Source of the DNA: Streptomyces alfalfae
GTDB taxonomy: Bacteria; Actinomycetota; Actinomycetes; Streptomycetales; Streptomycetaceae
DNA: 64,000 nucleotides
Direction of reading: 5' to 3'
NCBI RefSeq assembly: GCF_004127445.1
Contig: NZ_QEXM01000016.1
Location: forward strand, 1-64,000
The notes beneath the pieces are model-generated. The model saw only the letters and a program-made list of their open reading frames with translations. It was not told where the DNA came from and made no database searches. Positions 42,464 to 50,817 of the stretch are shown here, piece by piece. Made by a program: the position numbers and the translations under genes. Within the stretch, counting starts at the first letter, position 1, and each line of letters begins with the position of its first letter.

Positions 42464-44562
42464 CTCCGGCCTCCGTCCCGGCCGTACGGCCCCTGTGGTC
42501 CTTCGGGTCCCTCGTGGCCGTGGGGTTCTTCGTACGGGTGCGGCGCCTCGTACGGGTGCGGCGCCTCGTACGGGCCCGCGTGGGCGCCGCCGTACGTCGC
42601 GTCGTACCCGCCCTCGTAGGGGCCCTCGTGCTGGTGGACGCCGCCCGCGCCGGGTCCGGCCTGGTGCGGGATGCGGGCCCCCTCGGCGTGCTCGCCGCCG
42701 TGCCCGTCGGCCGCCGCCTCGTCCGCCGCCTGCTCGGCCGCGGCGGAGGCCGCGCGCTCGGCGACCACCTCGCGCACGGCGTCGAGCACCCCGCGGTAGC
42801 CCGAGCAGCGGCAGAGGTTGCCGCAGAGCGCGCGGCGGGTCTCCAGGTCGGTGGGGGCGGGGTTGCCTTCGAGGAGGTCGTGCACGGTCATGGCCATGCC
42901 CGGCACACAGAAGCCGCACTGGACCGCGCCGCAGGCCCCGAGGGCCCGCTGCACGTCAGAGGGCTGCCCGTCGACGGCCAGGCCCTCGACGGTACGGACC
43001 TCGCTGCCCTCGGTGGTCGCGGCGGGCACCAGGCAGGAGGCGACGAGCCGCCCGTCGACCTGGACGTTGCACGCGCCGCACTCGCCCTGCGAGCAGCCGT
43101 CCTTGGCGCCCGCGAGGCCGAGCCGCTCCCGCAGGACGTAGAGCAGGGACTCGCCGATCCAGGCGTCGGCGACGGGGCGGTCGGTGCCGTTCACGCGCAG
43201 GACGTAGGAGACGAGGGGGTGGTCGTCGTGGAGGGGGGCGGCCGGGGGCTCCGCGGGTTCGTCCGCGACGGCCGCCTCGGCCGCCCCGGTCGCGTCCGCC
43301 GCCTCGTCGGCGCCGGCCGCGGCTTCCGTCTCCGGTCCCTCGGTCTCCCCGCCGTCGGCCTCCCGGCCCTCGGTCTCCTCGGTCCGCTCCGCTTCCGGCG
43401 CGGCGGACTCGGGGTCGGCCGCGGGCTCGGCGGGCTCCGCGGATTCGGGCTCCGTGGCTTCGGCGGGCTCGGCCGGCGCGAAGTGCCCCGCGGGTTCGGC
43501 CGTGTCGGAGGGCGCGGCGGGCTGCTCGGCGTCGTGGCCCTCACCCGGCCCGGCGTGCTCGGTGTGTTCGGCGTGCTCGGGGTGCTCGGGGTGCTCGGGG
43601 TGTTCGACGTGCTCGGCGGCGTCCGTGGGAGCGTCCTGCTCCACGGGTACGCCGACGGGCGCTTCGGCCGCTTCCGGGTGCCCGGGAGCCTCCGGGGCCC
43701 CGGCCGCCCGGTCCGCGTGCCGGTCCGAGGCCGGCCTGTCGACCGCGGGCACGCTGATCGCCCGCAGCAGCGTCGTCCGCTCGAACGGGTTCTCCCCGTC
43801 CTGGCGGTCGCCGTCGGCGGGGGCCTGCTCCGGGGCCTGCCGCTCCGGGGCCTCCTGGAGCCGCTGCCCGGTGTCCTGCGCCCGCGCGTCCCACGGCGCG
43901 CCCGCGCCCGCGCCCGTCGCCCACGGCGCGGGCGCGCCGCCCGGCAGGGTCTCGGGGGGCGTGCCGCCGCCCGCCCAGGCGCTGAGCCGGGCCGCGGCGG
44001 GCGGGATGCCGTCCGCCGCCAGGGACGAGGCGGAGTACTCGCCGGACTCGTCCGGCAGATCGCCGCCCGCCACCGGGATGGACCACTGTCCGGTGACGTC
44101 GTGTCCGGTGGCGTCGTGCGCCGCGCCGTCGTGGCCGTACTGCTGCTCGTACCCCTGGGCGTAGCCCTGGTGCTGTCCGTAGTCCTGGCCGTACGGCTGC
44201 TGTCCGGGCGCGTCGTTCCCGGTGAAGGTCCACTGCCCGGTGGCCCCGGGGTCGTAGCCGTGGTGCTCCGGGTGGCGCGGCTCGGGCTCCTGAGCCGTGG
44301 CCGCGTCGGGCCACGGCCCGGCGCCGGCCGCCCCCGTCACCTCGGGCGGCATGACCCAGGCGCCCGTGGCCGCCGGGTCGGTGGCGTCCGCGGTGGTGGG
44401 GGTGATCGTTATCGGCGGCGGCACGTAGCCGTGTCCGGGCGCGGCGAGCGGGGCGTCCAGCATGCCCTCGGGGAGCTGCACGAACGCCGTGGCGTCCGAG
44501 TCGTACTCACCCTGCGGATGCGGCTGCCAGCCGCCGCCGTCGGTGCTCCGTTCATCGCTCAC
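42460..44562 (-). CDS. [2Fe-2S] subunit of the xanthine dehydrogenase-family enzyme with very long disordered extensions
   Basis: Protein of 700 residues; normal family length is about 160. The first ~445 residues are low complexity (Pro, Glu, Ala, His rich, with an E-H-P-E-H-P-E-H-P-E-H run near 320). The iron-sulfur domain spans about 450-605, with Cys490, Cys495, Cys498 and Cys510 for the plant-type cluster and Cys549, Cys552, Cys584 and Cys586 for the second. A repetitive tail (E-A-P-H-P-Y repeated) follows. The start is GTG, overlapping the FAD-subunit stop by four bases (GTGA). It carries electrons from the Mo site to FAD. The role of the extensions is unknown. Confidence 0.88.
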   Translation of the reverse strand: MSDERSTDGGGWQPHPQGEYDSDATAFVQLPEGMLDAPLAAPGHGYVPPPITITPTTADATDPAATGAWVMPPEVTGAAGAGPWPDAATAQEPEPRHPEHHGYDPGATGQWTFTGNDAPGQQPYGQDYGQHQGYAQGYEQQYGHDGAAHDATGHDVTGQWSIPVAGGDLPDESGEYSASSLAADGIPPAAARLSAWAGGGTPPETLPGGAPAPWATGAGAGAPWDARAQDTGQRLQEAPERQAPEQAPADGDRQDGENPFERTTLLRAISVPAVDRPASDRHADRAAGAPEAPGHPEAAEAPVGVPVEQDAPTDAAEHVEHPEHPEHPEHAEHTEHAGPGEGHDAEQPAAPSDTAEPAGHFAPAEPAEATEPESAEPAEPAADPESAAPEAERTEETEGREADGGETEGPETEAAAGADEAADATGAAEAAVADEPAEPPAAPLHDDHPLVSYVLRVNGTDRPVADAWIGESLLYVLRERLGLAGAKDGCSQGECGACNVQVDGRLVASCLVPAATTEGSEVRTVEGLAVDGQPSDVQRALGACGAVQCGFCVPGMAMTVHDLLEGNPAPTDLETRRALCGNLCRCSGYRGVLDAVREVVAERAASAAAEQAADEAAADGHGGEHAEGARIPHQAGPGAGGVHQHEGPYEGGYDATYGGAHAGPYEAPHPYEAPHPYEEPHGHEGPEGPQGPYGRDGGRS

Positions 44563-45464
44563 GACAGCGCCCTCCCCAGTGCTCGTCGGGCCAGCGCGGC
44601 GACGGTTCGCCGCAGGTGCAGTACGGCGGGCGACAGCGGCTGCTCGGCGCCGTCGGCCGCCGGTGGCTGGTCCGGGATGCAGGCGGAAGCCACGTACTCG
44701 CCGAAGGCGGTGACCGCCTCCGGCACGAGGCTGCCGCGCCCGCCGTCCCAGTCGATCAGGGAGGCCACCCACTCCTCGGCCTCCAGGGGGCGCAGCGGCA
44801 TCGGCGCGATGGCGCCCACCGCGCACCGCACGCCGCGCCGCGCGGGGTCGAGCACCAGCGCCACGGAGGCTGTCGCCCTGCCGGGGCCGGTGCGTCCCGT
44901 CGCCTTGAGGAAGACCTGGGGGGCGTGCAGCAGCGGCACGCGCACGAAGCCGATCAGCTCGCCGGGGCGGAGCATCTCCATGCCCGCGAGCAGGTGCGAC
45001 ACGGGGATCTCGCGGCGTCCGCCGCCGGGCCCCGCGATGATCAGGACGGCTTCGAGCGCGGCGAGCACGGGCAGGGCGTCGCCCGTGGGCGCGGCCGAGG
45101 CGATGTTGCCGCCGAGGGTGCCCGCGTTGCGGATCTGAGGCGGTCCCGCGGCGCGCGCGGCGGCGGCGAGGGCGGGGATCAGGGCGGCGAAGTCGGGGCG
45201 GCCCATACGGGCGTGGGTGAGGCCCGCGCCGAGGAGCGCGTGGCCGTCCTGGTACTGCCAGCCGCGGATCTCGCTGATGCGGCCGAGGCCGACGAGGGCG
45301 GCGGGGCGGAGCTGCCCGGAGTTGACGGAGGCCATCAGGTCCGTGCCGCCGGCGACGGGCACGGCGGCGGGCATGGCGGTGAGCGCCGCCACCGCCTCGT
45401 CGAGGGTGGCGGGCAGCTTCACCGACTGCGGTGCCTGTGCCGCCCGCGGTGCGTGCGTGGTCAA
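44559..45464 (-). CDS. FAD-binding subunit, xanthine dehydrogenase family (CoxM-like)
   Basis: Protein of 301 residues. FAD-binding motifs V-A-G-G-T-D-L-M-A-S-V and R-N-A-G-T-L-G-G-N-I-A-S-A-A-P-T-G-D-A-L-P are intact, followed by the CO-dehydrogenase flavoprotein C-terminal domain. It is the first gene of the operon and accepts electrons from the 2Fe-2S subunit. The start is TTG at 45464 with AAGGGG about 12 bases upstream. A GTG 14 codons later would truncate the N-terminal strand. Order in the operon is FAD, FeS, Mo. Confidence 0.88.
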   Translation of the reverse strand: MTTHAPRAAQAPQSVKLPATLDEAVAALTAMPAAVPVAGGTDLMASVNSGQLRPAALVGLGRISEIRGWQYQDGHALLGAGLTHARMGRPDFAALIPALAAAARAAGPPQIRNAGTLGGNIASAAPTGDALPVLAALEAVLIIAGPGGGRREIPVSHLLAGMEMLRPGELIGFVRVPLLHAPQVFLKATGRTGPGRATASVALVLDPARRGVRCAVGAIAPMPLRPLEAEEWVASLIDWDGGRGSLVPEAVTAFGEYVASACIPDQPPAADGAEQPLSPAVLHLRRTVAALARRALGRALS

Positions 45465-45810
45465 AACCGGCTGCCCCTTCCCGATGCCCGGCCGCGTCCT
45501 TCACGTACGACGCGTACATGAAGTGCTCGCCGTTCGCGACGTGTCACCGTTACGCCTGTTCCGCCGTACGGTACGTGCTCACAGCCCGGACGTGGCAACT
45601 CTGGCACATCTTCGCCGGGCCCCGACGCGGGGGTCCGCTAGGGGGCATTCGTCCGCAGACCAGGGGGATATGCCGTTTTCGCACCGCCTTGACGGTCGGG
45701 GGGATTCGCCCCGCTCCGGTGGCACTTGGGTGCCGGCCGACGCCGTGGGCCTCGCCGGGGCCCCTGCGGCCACGCTCGCGCGCGGGCCGCAGGAAGCGCC
45801 GGCGGCTGCC
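45465..45810. promoter_or_regulatory. Promoter region of the molybdenum hydroxylase operon
   Basis: About 345 bases without a supported gene, holding the promoter of the minus-strand FAD-FeS-Mo operon at its left end and the 3' flank of the hexosaminidase gene at its right. No clear operator or strong hairpin was identified. Confidence 0.35.
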
Positions 45811-47460
45811 TCACACGTTCGGGGGCGGCCCCTCGATCGGGCGTCCGAGCACACCCGGGCGCCGCTGGTGCGGCAACGGGCCGCCGGGCGGGCGGTAGTC
45901 GACGCCGAGGGCGTCAAGTCGCGCGTAGTGGGCGGCCATCCGCCGTTCGAATCCGGCGAAGTCCCGCTGGGCGGGCGCGGGCAGCCTGCCCCAGGCGACC
46001 TCGCTGAAGGCGGCGAGGCGCGGGAACACCTGGTAGTCGACGCGCCCCTGGTGTTCCATCACCTCGGTCCAGACGTTGGCCTGGGTGCCGATGACGCGCG
46101 CGGCCTCCTCCTCCGTCAGTTCGGCGGGAACGGGTTCGAAGCGGTAGACGTCCTCCAGGGTGCGGACGAAGCCGATGGGCATGGGCTCGTCGGGGCCGCC
46201 GTGCTGCCGGTGGTCCAAGTACACGTGCTGCTCGGGGCACATGATGACGTCATGGCCCGAGCGGGCCGCGGCGATGCCGCCCCGGTAGCCGCGCCAGGAG
46301 GAGACGGTGGCGCCCTCGGCGAGGCCGCCCTCCAGGATCTCGTCCCAGCCGACGAGCCGCCGCCCGCGGGCCGTGAGCCACTGGTCGAAGTGGCGGATGA
46401 ACCAGCTCTGCAGGCCGTCCTCGCCCTCGACGCCCAGCTCCTTGACGCGGGCCTGGGCGGTGGGCGAGGCCTTCCACTGGTCCTTGGGGCACTCGTCGCC
46501 GCCGACGTGGATGTAGGTGGACGGGAAGAGGTCGAGGACCTCCTCGAACACGCCCTCGTAGAAGCGGAGCACTTCTTCTGTGGGGGCGAGCACGTTGGGG
46601 TTGACGCCCCAGGTGTCCCAGACGGTCAGCGACCCGGTGTCGACGACGTCCGTGTTGCCCAGGTGCGGGTAGGCGCTGATGGCGGCCTGCGAGTGGCCCG
46701 GGATCTCGATCTCGGGGACGACGGCGATGTGCAGCGAGTCGGCGTAGGCGACGATCTCGCGGATGTCGTCCTGCGTGTAGTACCCGCCGTGCGGGCGCTC
46801 CTCCCAGAGCGGCGACATGCGGTGCCCCCACTTGGAGCGGGCGCGCCAGGAGCCGACCTCGGTGAGCTTCGGGTGGCGCTTGATCTCCACGCGCCAGCCC
46901 TGGTCGTCGGTGAGGTGGAAGTGGAAGACGTTGAGCTTGTGCGCGGCGAGCAGGTCGAGGTAGCGCAGGACGCCGTCCTTCGGCATGAAGTGCCGGGAGA
47001 CGTCGAGCATCATGCCGCGCCAGCGGAACCGCGGGGCGTCCTCGATGGCCACCTCGGGGACCGACCACGCGCGCGCGGGGTCGAGCGGCGCGCGCCGGAA
47101 GGCGTCGGGGCCCAGGAGCTGGCGGAAGGTCTGCGCGCCCCAGAAGACGCCCGCGGCGGCGCCGCCCTCGATGCGGAGCGTGCCGTCGTCGACCGTGACG
47201 CGGTACGCCTCGGCCGCGAGGTCGGGGTCGATCCGCAGCTCGACGCCGCCGCGGCCCTCGCCACCCCGCGCCTCCCCGGCGGGCTCCTCGGGGAAGCGGA
47301 GCCCTGTCGCGGCGCCGACCGTGGCGCGCAGCCACCGCGCGACGCCCTCGGTGCCGGGTCCGGCGCGGAGGACGGTGTCGTCGTCGAGCGGGAGTGAACC
47401 TGGGGTGGGAGCCACCCAGCGGGCGCTGTTCGGCGCCGGGATCAGCTGCTCAAAGGTCAT
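45811..47460 (-). CDS. Beta-N-acetylhexosaminidase, GH20
   Basis: Glycoside hydrolase of 549 residues. The catalytic pair is Asp322-Glu323 in H-V-G-G-D-E-C-P-K-D-Q-W, using substrate-assisted retention through the N-acetyl group. The GH20 N-terminal domain precedes a TIM barrel containing D-V-S-R-H-F, H-L-T-D-D-Q-G-W-R and W-G-V-N-P-N-V. No signal peptide is evident, so it may be cytosolic and act on imported chitobiose or muropeptides. It would supply GlcNAc to pathways such as the nag genes, but no DasR site was found upstream. Confidence 0.93.
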   Translation of the reverse strand: MTFEQLIPAPNSARWVAPTPGSLPLDDDTVLRAGPGTEGVARWLRATVGAATGLRFPEEPAGEARGGEGRGGVELRIDPDLAAEAYRVTVDDGTLRIEGGAAAGVFWGAQTFRQLLGPDAFRRAPLDPARAWSVPEVAIEDAPRFRWRGMMLDVSRHFMPKDGVLRYLDLLAAHKLNVFHFHLTDDQGWRVEIKRHPKLTEVGSWRARSKWGHRMSPLWEERPHGGYYTQDDIREIVAYADSLHIAVVPEIEIPGHSQAAISAYPHLGNTDVVDTGSLTVWDTWGVNPNVLAPTEEVLRFYEGVFEEVLDLFPSTYIHVGGDECPKDQWKASPTAQARVKELGVEGEDGLQSWFIRHFDQWLTARGRRLVGWDEILEGGLAEGATVSSWRGYRGGIAAARSGHDVIMCPEQHVYLDHRQHGGPDEPMPIGFVRTLEDVYRFEPVPAELTEEEAARVIGTQANVWTEVMEHQGRVDYQVFPRLAAFSEVAWGRLPAPAQRDFAGFERRMAAHYARLDALGVDYRPPGGPLPHQRRPGVLGRPIEGPPPNV

Positions 47461-47497
47461 GCCACGGAAGGCTGTCACGCGATTGCGCAACGCAAAA

Positions 47498-47524
47498 GGG
47501 GCGTTGCGGCACGCGCAACGCCCC
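47498..47524 (-). terminator. Hairpin terminator after the DUF3039 gene
   Basis: GGGGCGTTGCG (47498-47508) pairs perfectly with CGCAACGCCCC (47514-47524) around a 5-nt loop, flanked by AAAA on the left, which reads as a short T-run on the minus strand. It isolates the hexosaminidase gene. Confidence 0.82.
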
Positions 47525-47569
47525 CTTCGGCCAGGGCGGGGAACAAGCCCCCGAGGGCTGCTTCTCGGA

Positions 47570-47866
47570 CTACTTCTTGCCGTCCTTGCCGCCCTTGTCC
47601 TTGTCGCCGCCGGCGCCCATGGACTCGTAGATCTCCTTGCACATGGGACAGACGGGGTACTTCTTGGGGTCGCGGCCGGGGACCCACACCTTGCCGCAGA
47701 GCGCGACGACGGGGGTGCCGTCGAGCGCGCTCGCCATGATCTTGTCCTTCTGGACGTAGTGCGCATAGCGCTCGTGGTCGCCGTCACCGTTCGACACCTG
47801 GGGTGTCGGCTCTACGAGGGTCCCCGTACCTGCCCCGCGCTCGGGCTCGGGCTCAAGAGTGCTCAT
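47570..47866 (-). CDS. DUF3039 protein, small zinc-ribbon-like
   Basis: Protein of 98 residues. The central core H-Y-V-Q-K-D-K-I-M-A-S-A-L-D-G-T-P-V-V-A-L-C-G-K and Y-P-V-C-P-M-C-K supply His and three Cys for a probable zinc site, matching the actinobacterial DUF3039 family. The C-terminus is Lys/Gly/Asp rich. Function unknown. A TTG three codons upstream is an alternative start. Confidence 0.85.
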   Translation of the reverse strand: MSTLEPEPERGAGTGTLVEPTPQVSNGDGDHERYAHYVQKDKIMASALDGTPVVALCGKVWVPGRDPKKYPVCPMCKEIYESMGAGGDKDKGGKDGKK

Positions 47867-47954
47867 GGTTGCCAAGGGTACTCACGCGGGCCGGGTACCG
47901 GCAGCGGTCGGCCCGGGGAGCCGTTCCGGGCGCGCCCGCCTCGCCCGCCGGCCG

Positions 47955-48560
47955 TCAGTTCATCGAGGCGTCGTCCGGATAGGTCGCCACCATCGCCAGT
48001 TCGCTGCGCTGGCGTCTGAGGACCGCGCGCCACAGCCGCTCCGGGTCCGGGGACGAGACGTCGCCGGGCTCGGACTCGACCACGTACCAGGCGCCGTCCG
48101 CCAGTTCGGTCTCCAGCTGGCCGGGGCCCCACCCGGAGTACCCGGCGAAGATCCGCAGGCTGCCGAGGGCCGGGGAGAGCAGCTCGGGCGGGGCCTCCAG
48201 GTCGACCAGGCCGATCGCGCCGTGCACCCTGCGGAAGCCCACGAGGTCACCAGCACCGCCGCCCCCGCGCGGCCGGGAACCCGCGGCGGACGCCTCGTCG
48301 CCGGGGACCACGGCGACGCCGAGCGCCGAGTCCAGCGAGACGGGGCCGCCCTGGAAGACGACGCCCGGAGCACCGGCCAGGTCTCCCCAGCCCTCCAGGA
48401 TGTCGGCGACGTCGACCGGAGTCGGGCGGTTCAGGACCACGCCGAGCGAGCCCTCCTCGTCGTGGTCGAGGAGCAGCACCACCGCGCGGTCGAAATTGGG
48501 GTCCGCCAGGGCCGGTGTGGCCACGAGCAGCCGCCCTGTGAGGGAGGACACCTCGGTCAT
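47955..48560 (-). CDS. YqgE/AlgH family protein
   Basis: Protein of about 201 residues of the UPF0301 family. Hallmarks are L-T-G-R-L-L-V-A-T-P-A-L-x-D-P-N-F-D-R-A-V, E-G-S-L-G-V-V-L-N-R-P-T, F-Q-G-G-P-V and F-A-G-Y-S-G-W-G-P-G-Q-L-E-x-E. The biochemical role is unresolved. The start may be three codons further upstream. It is divergent from murA. Confidence 0.92.
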   Translation of the reverse strand: MTEVSSLTGRLLVATPALADPNFDRAVVLLLDHDEEGSLGVVLNRPTPVDVADILEGWGDLAGAPGVVFQGGPVSLDSALGVAVVPGDEASAAGSRPRGGGGAGDLVGFRRVHGAIGLVDLEAPPELLSPALGSLRIFAGYSGWGPGQLETELADGAWYVVESEPGDVSSPDPERLWRAVLRRQRSELAMVATYPDDASMN

Positions 48561-48813
48561 GAACGACATGATCCCGCATCTTCCCCCCGGACGGGGAGGC
48601 TATGGGCGTACGGGAGTGAATGCAGCTCAGGGCGCAAGGAGGCGGATGGAGCGCACACGGGGAGCAGTGACCCTAAGTGTCCGGATACGTACGGTTCGTG
48701 TTGTCACGAACTCCTGACCCGCTCCGGACGCCCTCACCCTTACGGAAGGGGGGTACGCGGCCATTACGCTTGCCCTTTGGTCCCCCCGTCCATTCAATCG
48801 GAACGCGAGATTC

Positions 48814-50154
48814 ATGACCGTCACCGACGATGTCCTGCTTGTCCACGGCGGAACCCCGCTTGAGGGCGAGATCCGTGTCCGCGGCGCGAAGAACCTCGTG
48901 CCCAAGGCCATGGTCGCCGCGCTGCTCGGCAGCGCCCCGAGCCGGCTGCGCAACGTCCCCGACATCCGCGACGTCCGTGTCGTGCGCGGCCTGCTGCAGC
49001 TGCACGGCGTGACGGTCCGCCCCGGCGAGGAACCGGGCGAGCTCGTCATGGACCCGTCGCACGTGGAAAGCGCGAATGTCGCCGACATCGACGCCCACGC
49101 GGGCTCGTCGCGCATTCCGATCCTCTTCTGCGGCCCGCTCCTGCACCGCCTCGGGCACGCCTTCATCCCCGGCCTCGGCGGCTGCGACATCGGCGGCCGG
49201 CCGATCGACTTCCACTTCGAGGTGCTCCGCCAGTTCGGCGCGACCATCGAGAAGCGCGCCGACGGCCAGTACCTGGAGGCCCCGCAGCGGCTGCGCGGCA
49301 CCAAGATCCGCCTGCCGTACCCGTCCGTGGGCGCCACCGAGCAGGTCCTGCTCACCGCCGTCCTCGCGGAGGGCGTGACGGAGCTGTCGAACGCCGCGGT
49401 CGAGCCGGAGATCGAGGACCTCATCTGCGTCCTGCAGAAGATGGGCGCGATCATCGCCATGGACACCGACCGGACCATCCGGATCACCGGTGTCGACAGC
49501 CTCGGCGGCTACAACCACCACGCCCTCTCGGACCGCCTCGAAGCCGCCTCCTGGGCCTCCGCCGCCCTGGCGACCGAGGGCAACATCTACGTGCGCGGCG
49601 CCCAGCAGCGCTCGATGATGACGTTCCTCAACACCTACCGGAAGGTGGGCGGCGCCTTCGAGATCGACGACGAGGGCATCCGCTTCTGGCACCCGGGCGG
49701 CTCGCTCAACGCGATCGCCCTGGAGACGGACGTGCACCCCGGCTTCCAGACCGACTGGCAGCAGCCGCTCGTCGTCGCCCTGACGCAGGCCGCGGGCCTG
49801 TCCATCGTCCACGAGACGGTGTACGAGTCGCGGCTCGGCTTCACCTCCGCGCTCAACCAGATGGGCGCGCACATCCAGCTCTACCGCGAGTGCCTGGGCG
49901 GCTCCGACTGCCGCTTCGGCCAGCGCAACTTCCTGCACTCGGCGGTCGTCAGCGGCCCCACGAAGCTCCAGGGCGCCGATCTGGTCATCCCCGACCTGCG
50001 CGGCGGCTTCTCGTACCTCATCGCGGCCCTCGCGGCGCAGGGCACGTCCCGCGTCCACGGCATCGACCTGATCAACCGGGGCTACGAGAACTTCATGGAC
50101 AAGCTCGTCGAGCTGGGCGCGAAGGTCGAGCTCCCGGGCAAGGCGGCGCTGTAG
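48814..50154 (+). CDS. murA: UDP-N-acetylglucosamine 1-carboxyvinyltransferase
   Basis: First committed enzyme of peptidoglycan precursor synthesis, 446 residues, transferring enolpyruvate from PEP to UDP-GlcNAc. R-V-R-G-A-K-N-L-V-P-K-A contains the substrate Lys-Asn. The active-site cysteine is Cys124 in G-G-C-D-I-G-G-R-P-I-D-F-H. Having Cys rather than Asp there predicts fosfomycin sensitivity at the target. The C-terminal D-L-R-G-G-F-S-Y and N-R-G-Y-E-N blocks are intact. It converges with hupA across a strong terminator. Confidence 0.95.
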   Translation: MTVTDDVLLVHGGTPLEGEIRVRGAKNLVPKAMVAALLGSAPSRLRNVPDIRDVRVVRGLLQLHGVTVRPGEEPGELVMDPSHVESANVADIDAHAGSSRIPILFCGPLLHRLGHAFIPGLGGCDIGGRPIDFHFEVLRQFGATIEKRADGQYLEAPQRLRGTKIRLPYPSVGATEQVLLTAVLAEGVTELSNAAVEPEIEDLICVLQKMGAIIAMDTDRTIRITGVDSLGGYNHHALSDRLEAASWASAALATEGNIYVRGAQQRSMMTFLNTYRKVGGAFEIDDEGIRFWHPGGSLNAIALETDVHPGFQTDWQQPLVVALTQAAGLSIVHETVYESRLGFTSALNQMGAHIQLYRECLGGSDCRFGQRNFLHSAVVSGPTKLQGADLVIPDLRGGFSYLIAALAAQGTSRVHGIDLINRGYENFMDKLVELGAKVELPGKAAL

Positions 50155-50181
50155 CGCCGCCGGACCTCTGAACGGCACGCA

Positions 50182-50218
50182 GAAGGGGCGGCCACCCGCA
50201 ACGGGTGGCCGCCCCTTC
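50182..50218. terminator. Long perfect bidirectional terminator between murA and hupA
   Basis: A 17-bp perfect stem (50182-50198 with 50202-50218) with a 3-nt CAA loop, between the two convergent genes. Confidence 0.9.
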
Positions 50219-50235
50219 GTACAGCTGCTCGGGGC

Positions 50236-50517
50236 TTACTTGCCCTTGGCGGCTTCCTTCAGCTTGGAACCGGCCGAGACCTTGACGCTGTAGCCGGCCG
50301 GGATGTTGATCGGCTCGCCGGTCTGCGGGTTCCGGGCGGTGCGAGCGGCACGGTGGGTGCGCTCGAAGGTCAGGAAGCCGGGGATGGTGACCTTCTCGTC
50401 GCCCTTGGCAACGATCTCGCCGACGGTCTCGGCGAACGCGGCCAGCACGGCGTCGGCGTCCTTGCGGGTCACCTCTGCGCGGTCGGCCAGCGCGGCCACC
50501 AGCTCACTGCGGTTCAT
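50236..50517 (-). CDS. hupA: HU family nucleoid protein
   Basis: DNA-bending nucleoid protein of 93 residues. It matches HU throughout: N-R-S-E-L-V-A-A-L-A-D-R-A, V-T-I-P-G-F-L-T-F-E, and the DNA-binding arm A-R-T-A-R-N-P-Q-T-G-E-P-I-N-I-P-A-G. It lacks the Lys-rich C-terminal tail of the second streptomycete HU (HupS), so it is the vegetative HupA type. Confidence 0.95.
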   Translation of the reverse strand: MNRSELVAALADRAEVTRKDADAVLAAFAETVGEIVAKGDEKVTIPGFLTFERTHRAARTARNPQTGEPINIPAGYSVKVSAGSKLKEAAKGK

Positions 50518-50817
50518 GTTTGTACTCCCGTGTTCTTTTGCCGTTGAGGCGTGCCACGCGGCAGGGCCGCATGATGGGCACAGCGAAGACGATGCTGCCA
50601 GGGTCCTCGGACAGTCCCCGGACCCGGGTCTGACGTCAGACCCTCGCGCCCGATTACGCATCCTGCCCCCACCTGCGGCGGTAAAGCCAATCCGGTGCCC
50701 TCGCGGGTCACACGGAAAGCGTCCGCCGTCCCCGAAAGTGGGGCGCGGAGGGAGGCCTGCTGCCAAGCCACCCTAGAGCGGCCTTGTGGGGCCAGGGTCC
50801 CGCGACGCGCCGTTGGC
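50518..50817. promoter_or_regulatory. hupA promoter region
   Basis: About 300 bases between the hupA start and the malic enzyme stop, with AT-richer sequence next to hupA. No gene is supported, and no operator or -10/-35 pair could be assigned with confidence. Confidence 0.4.

Noticed and set aside
40391..45138. Long plus-strand open frames opposite the molybdenum hydroxylase operon
   Set aside because: Products are Arg/Gly/Val/Asp-rich wrong-frame translations. The minus strand carries all cofactor motifs in the correct order.
47461..47569. DasR site upstream of the GH20 hexosaminidase
   Set aside because: No sequence close to ACTGGTCTAGACCACT is present; the only structure is the DUF3039 terminator.
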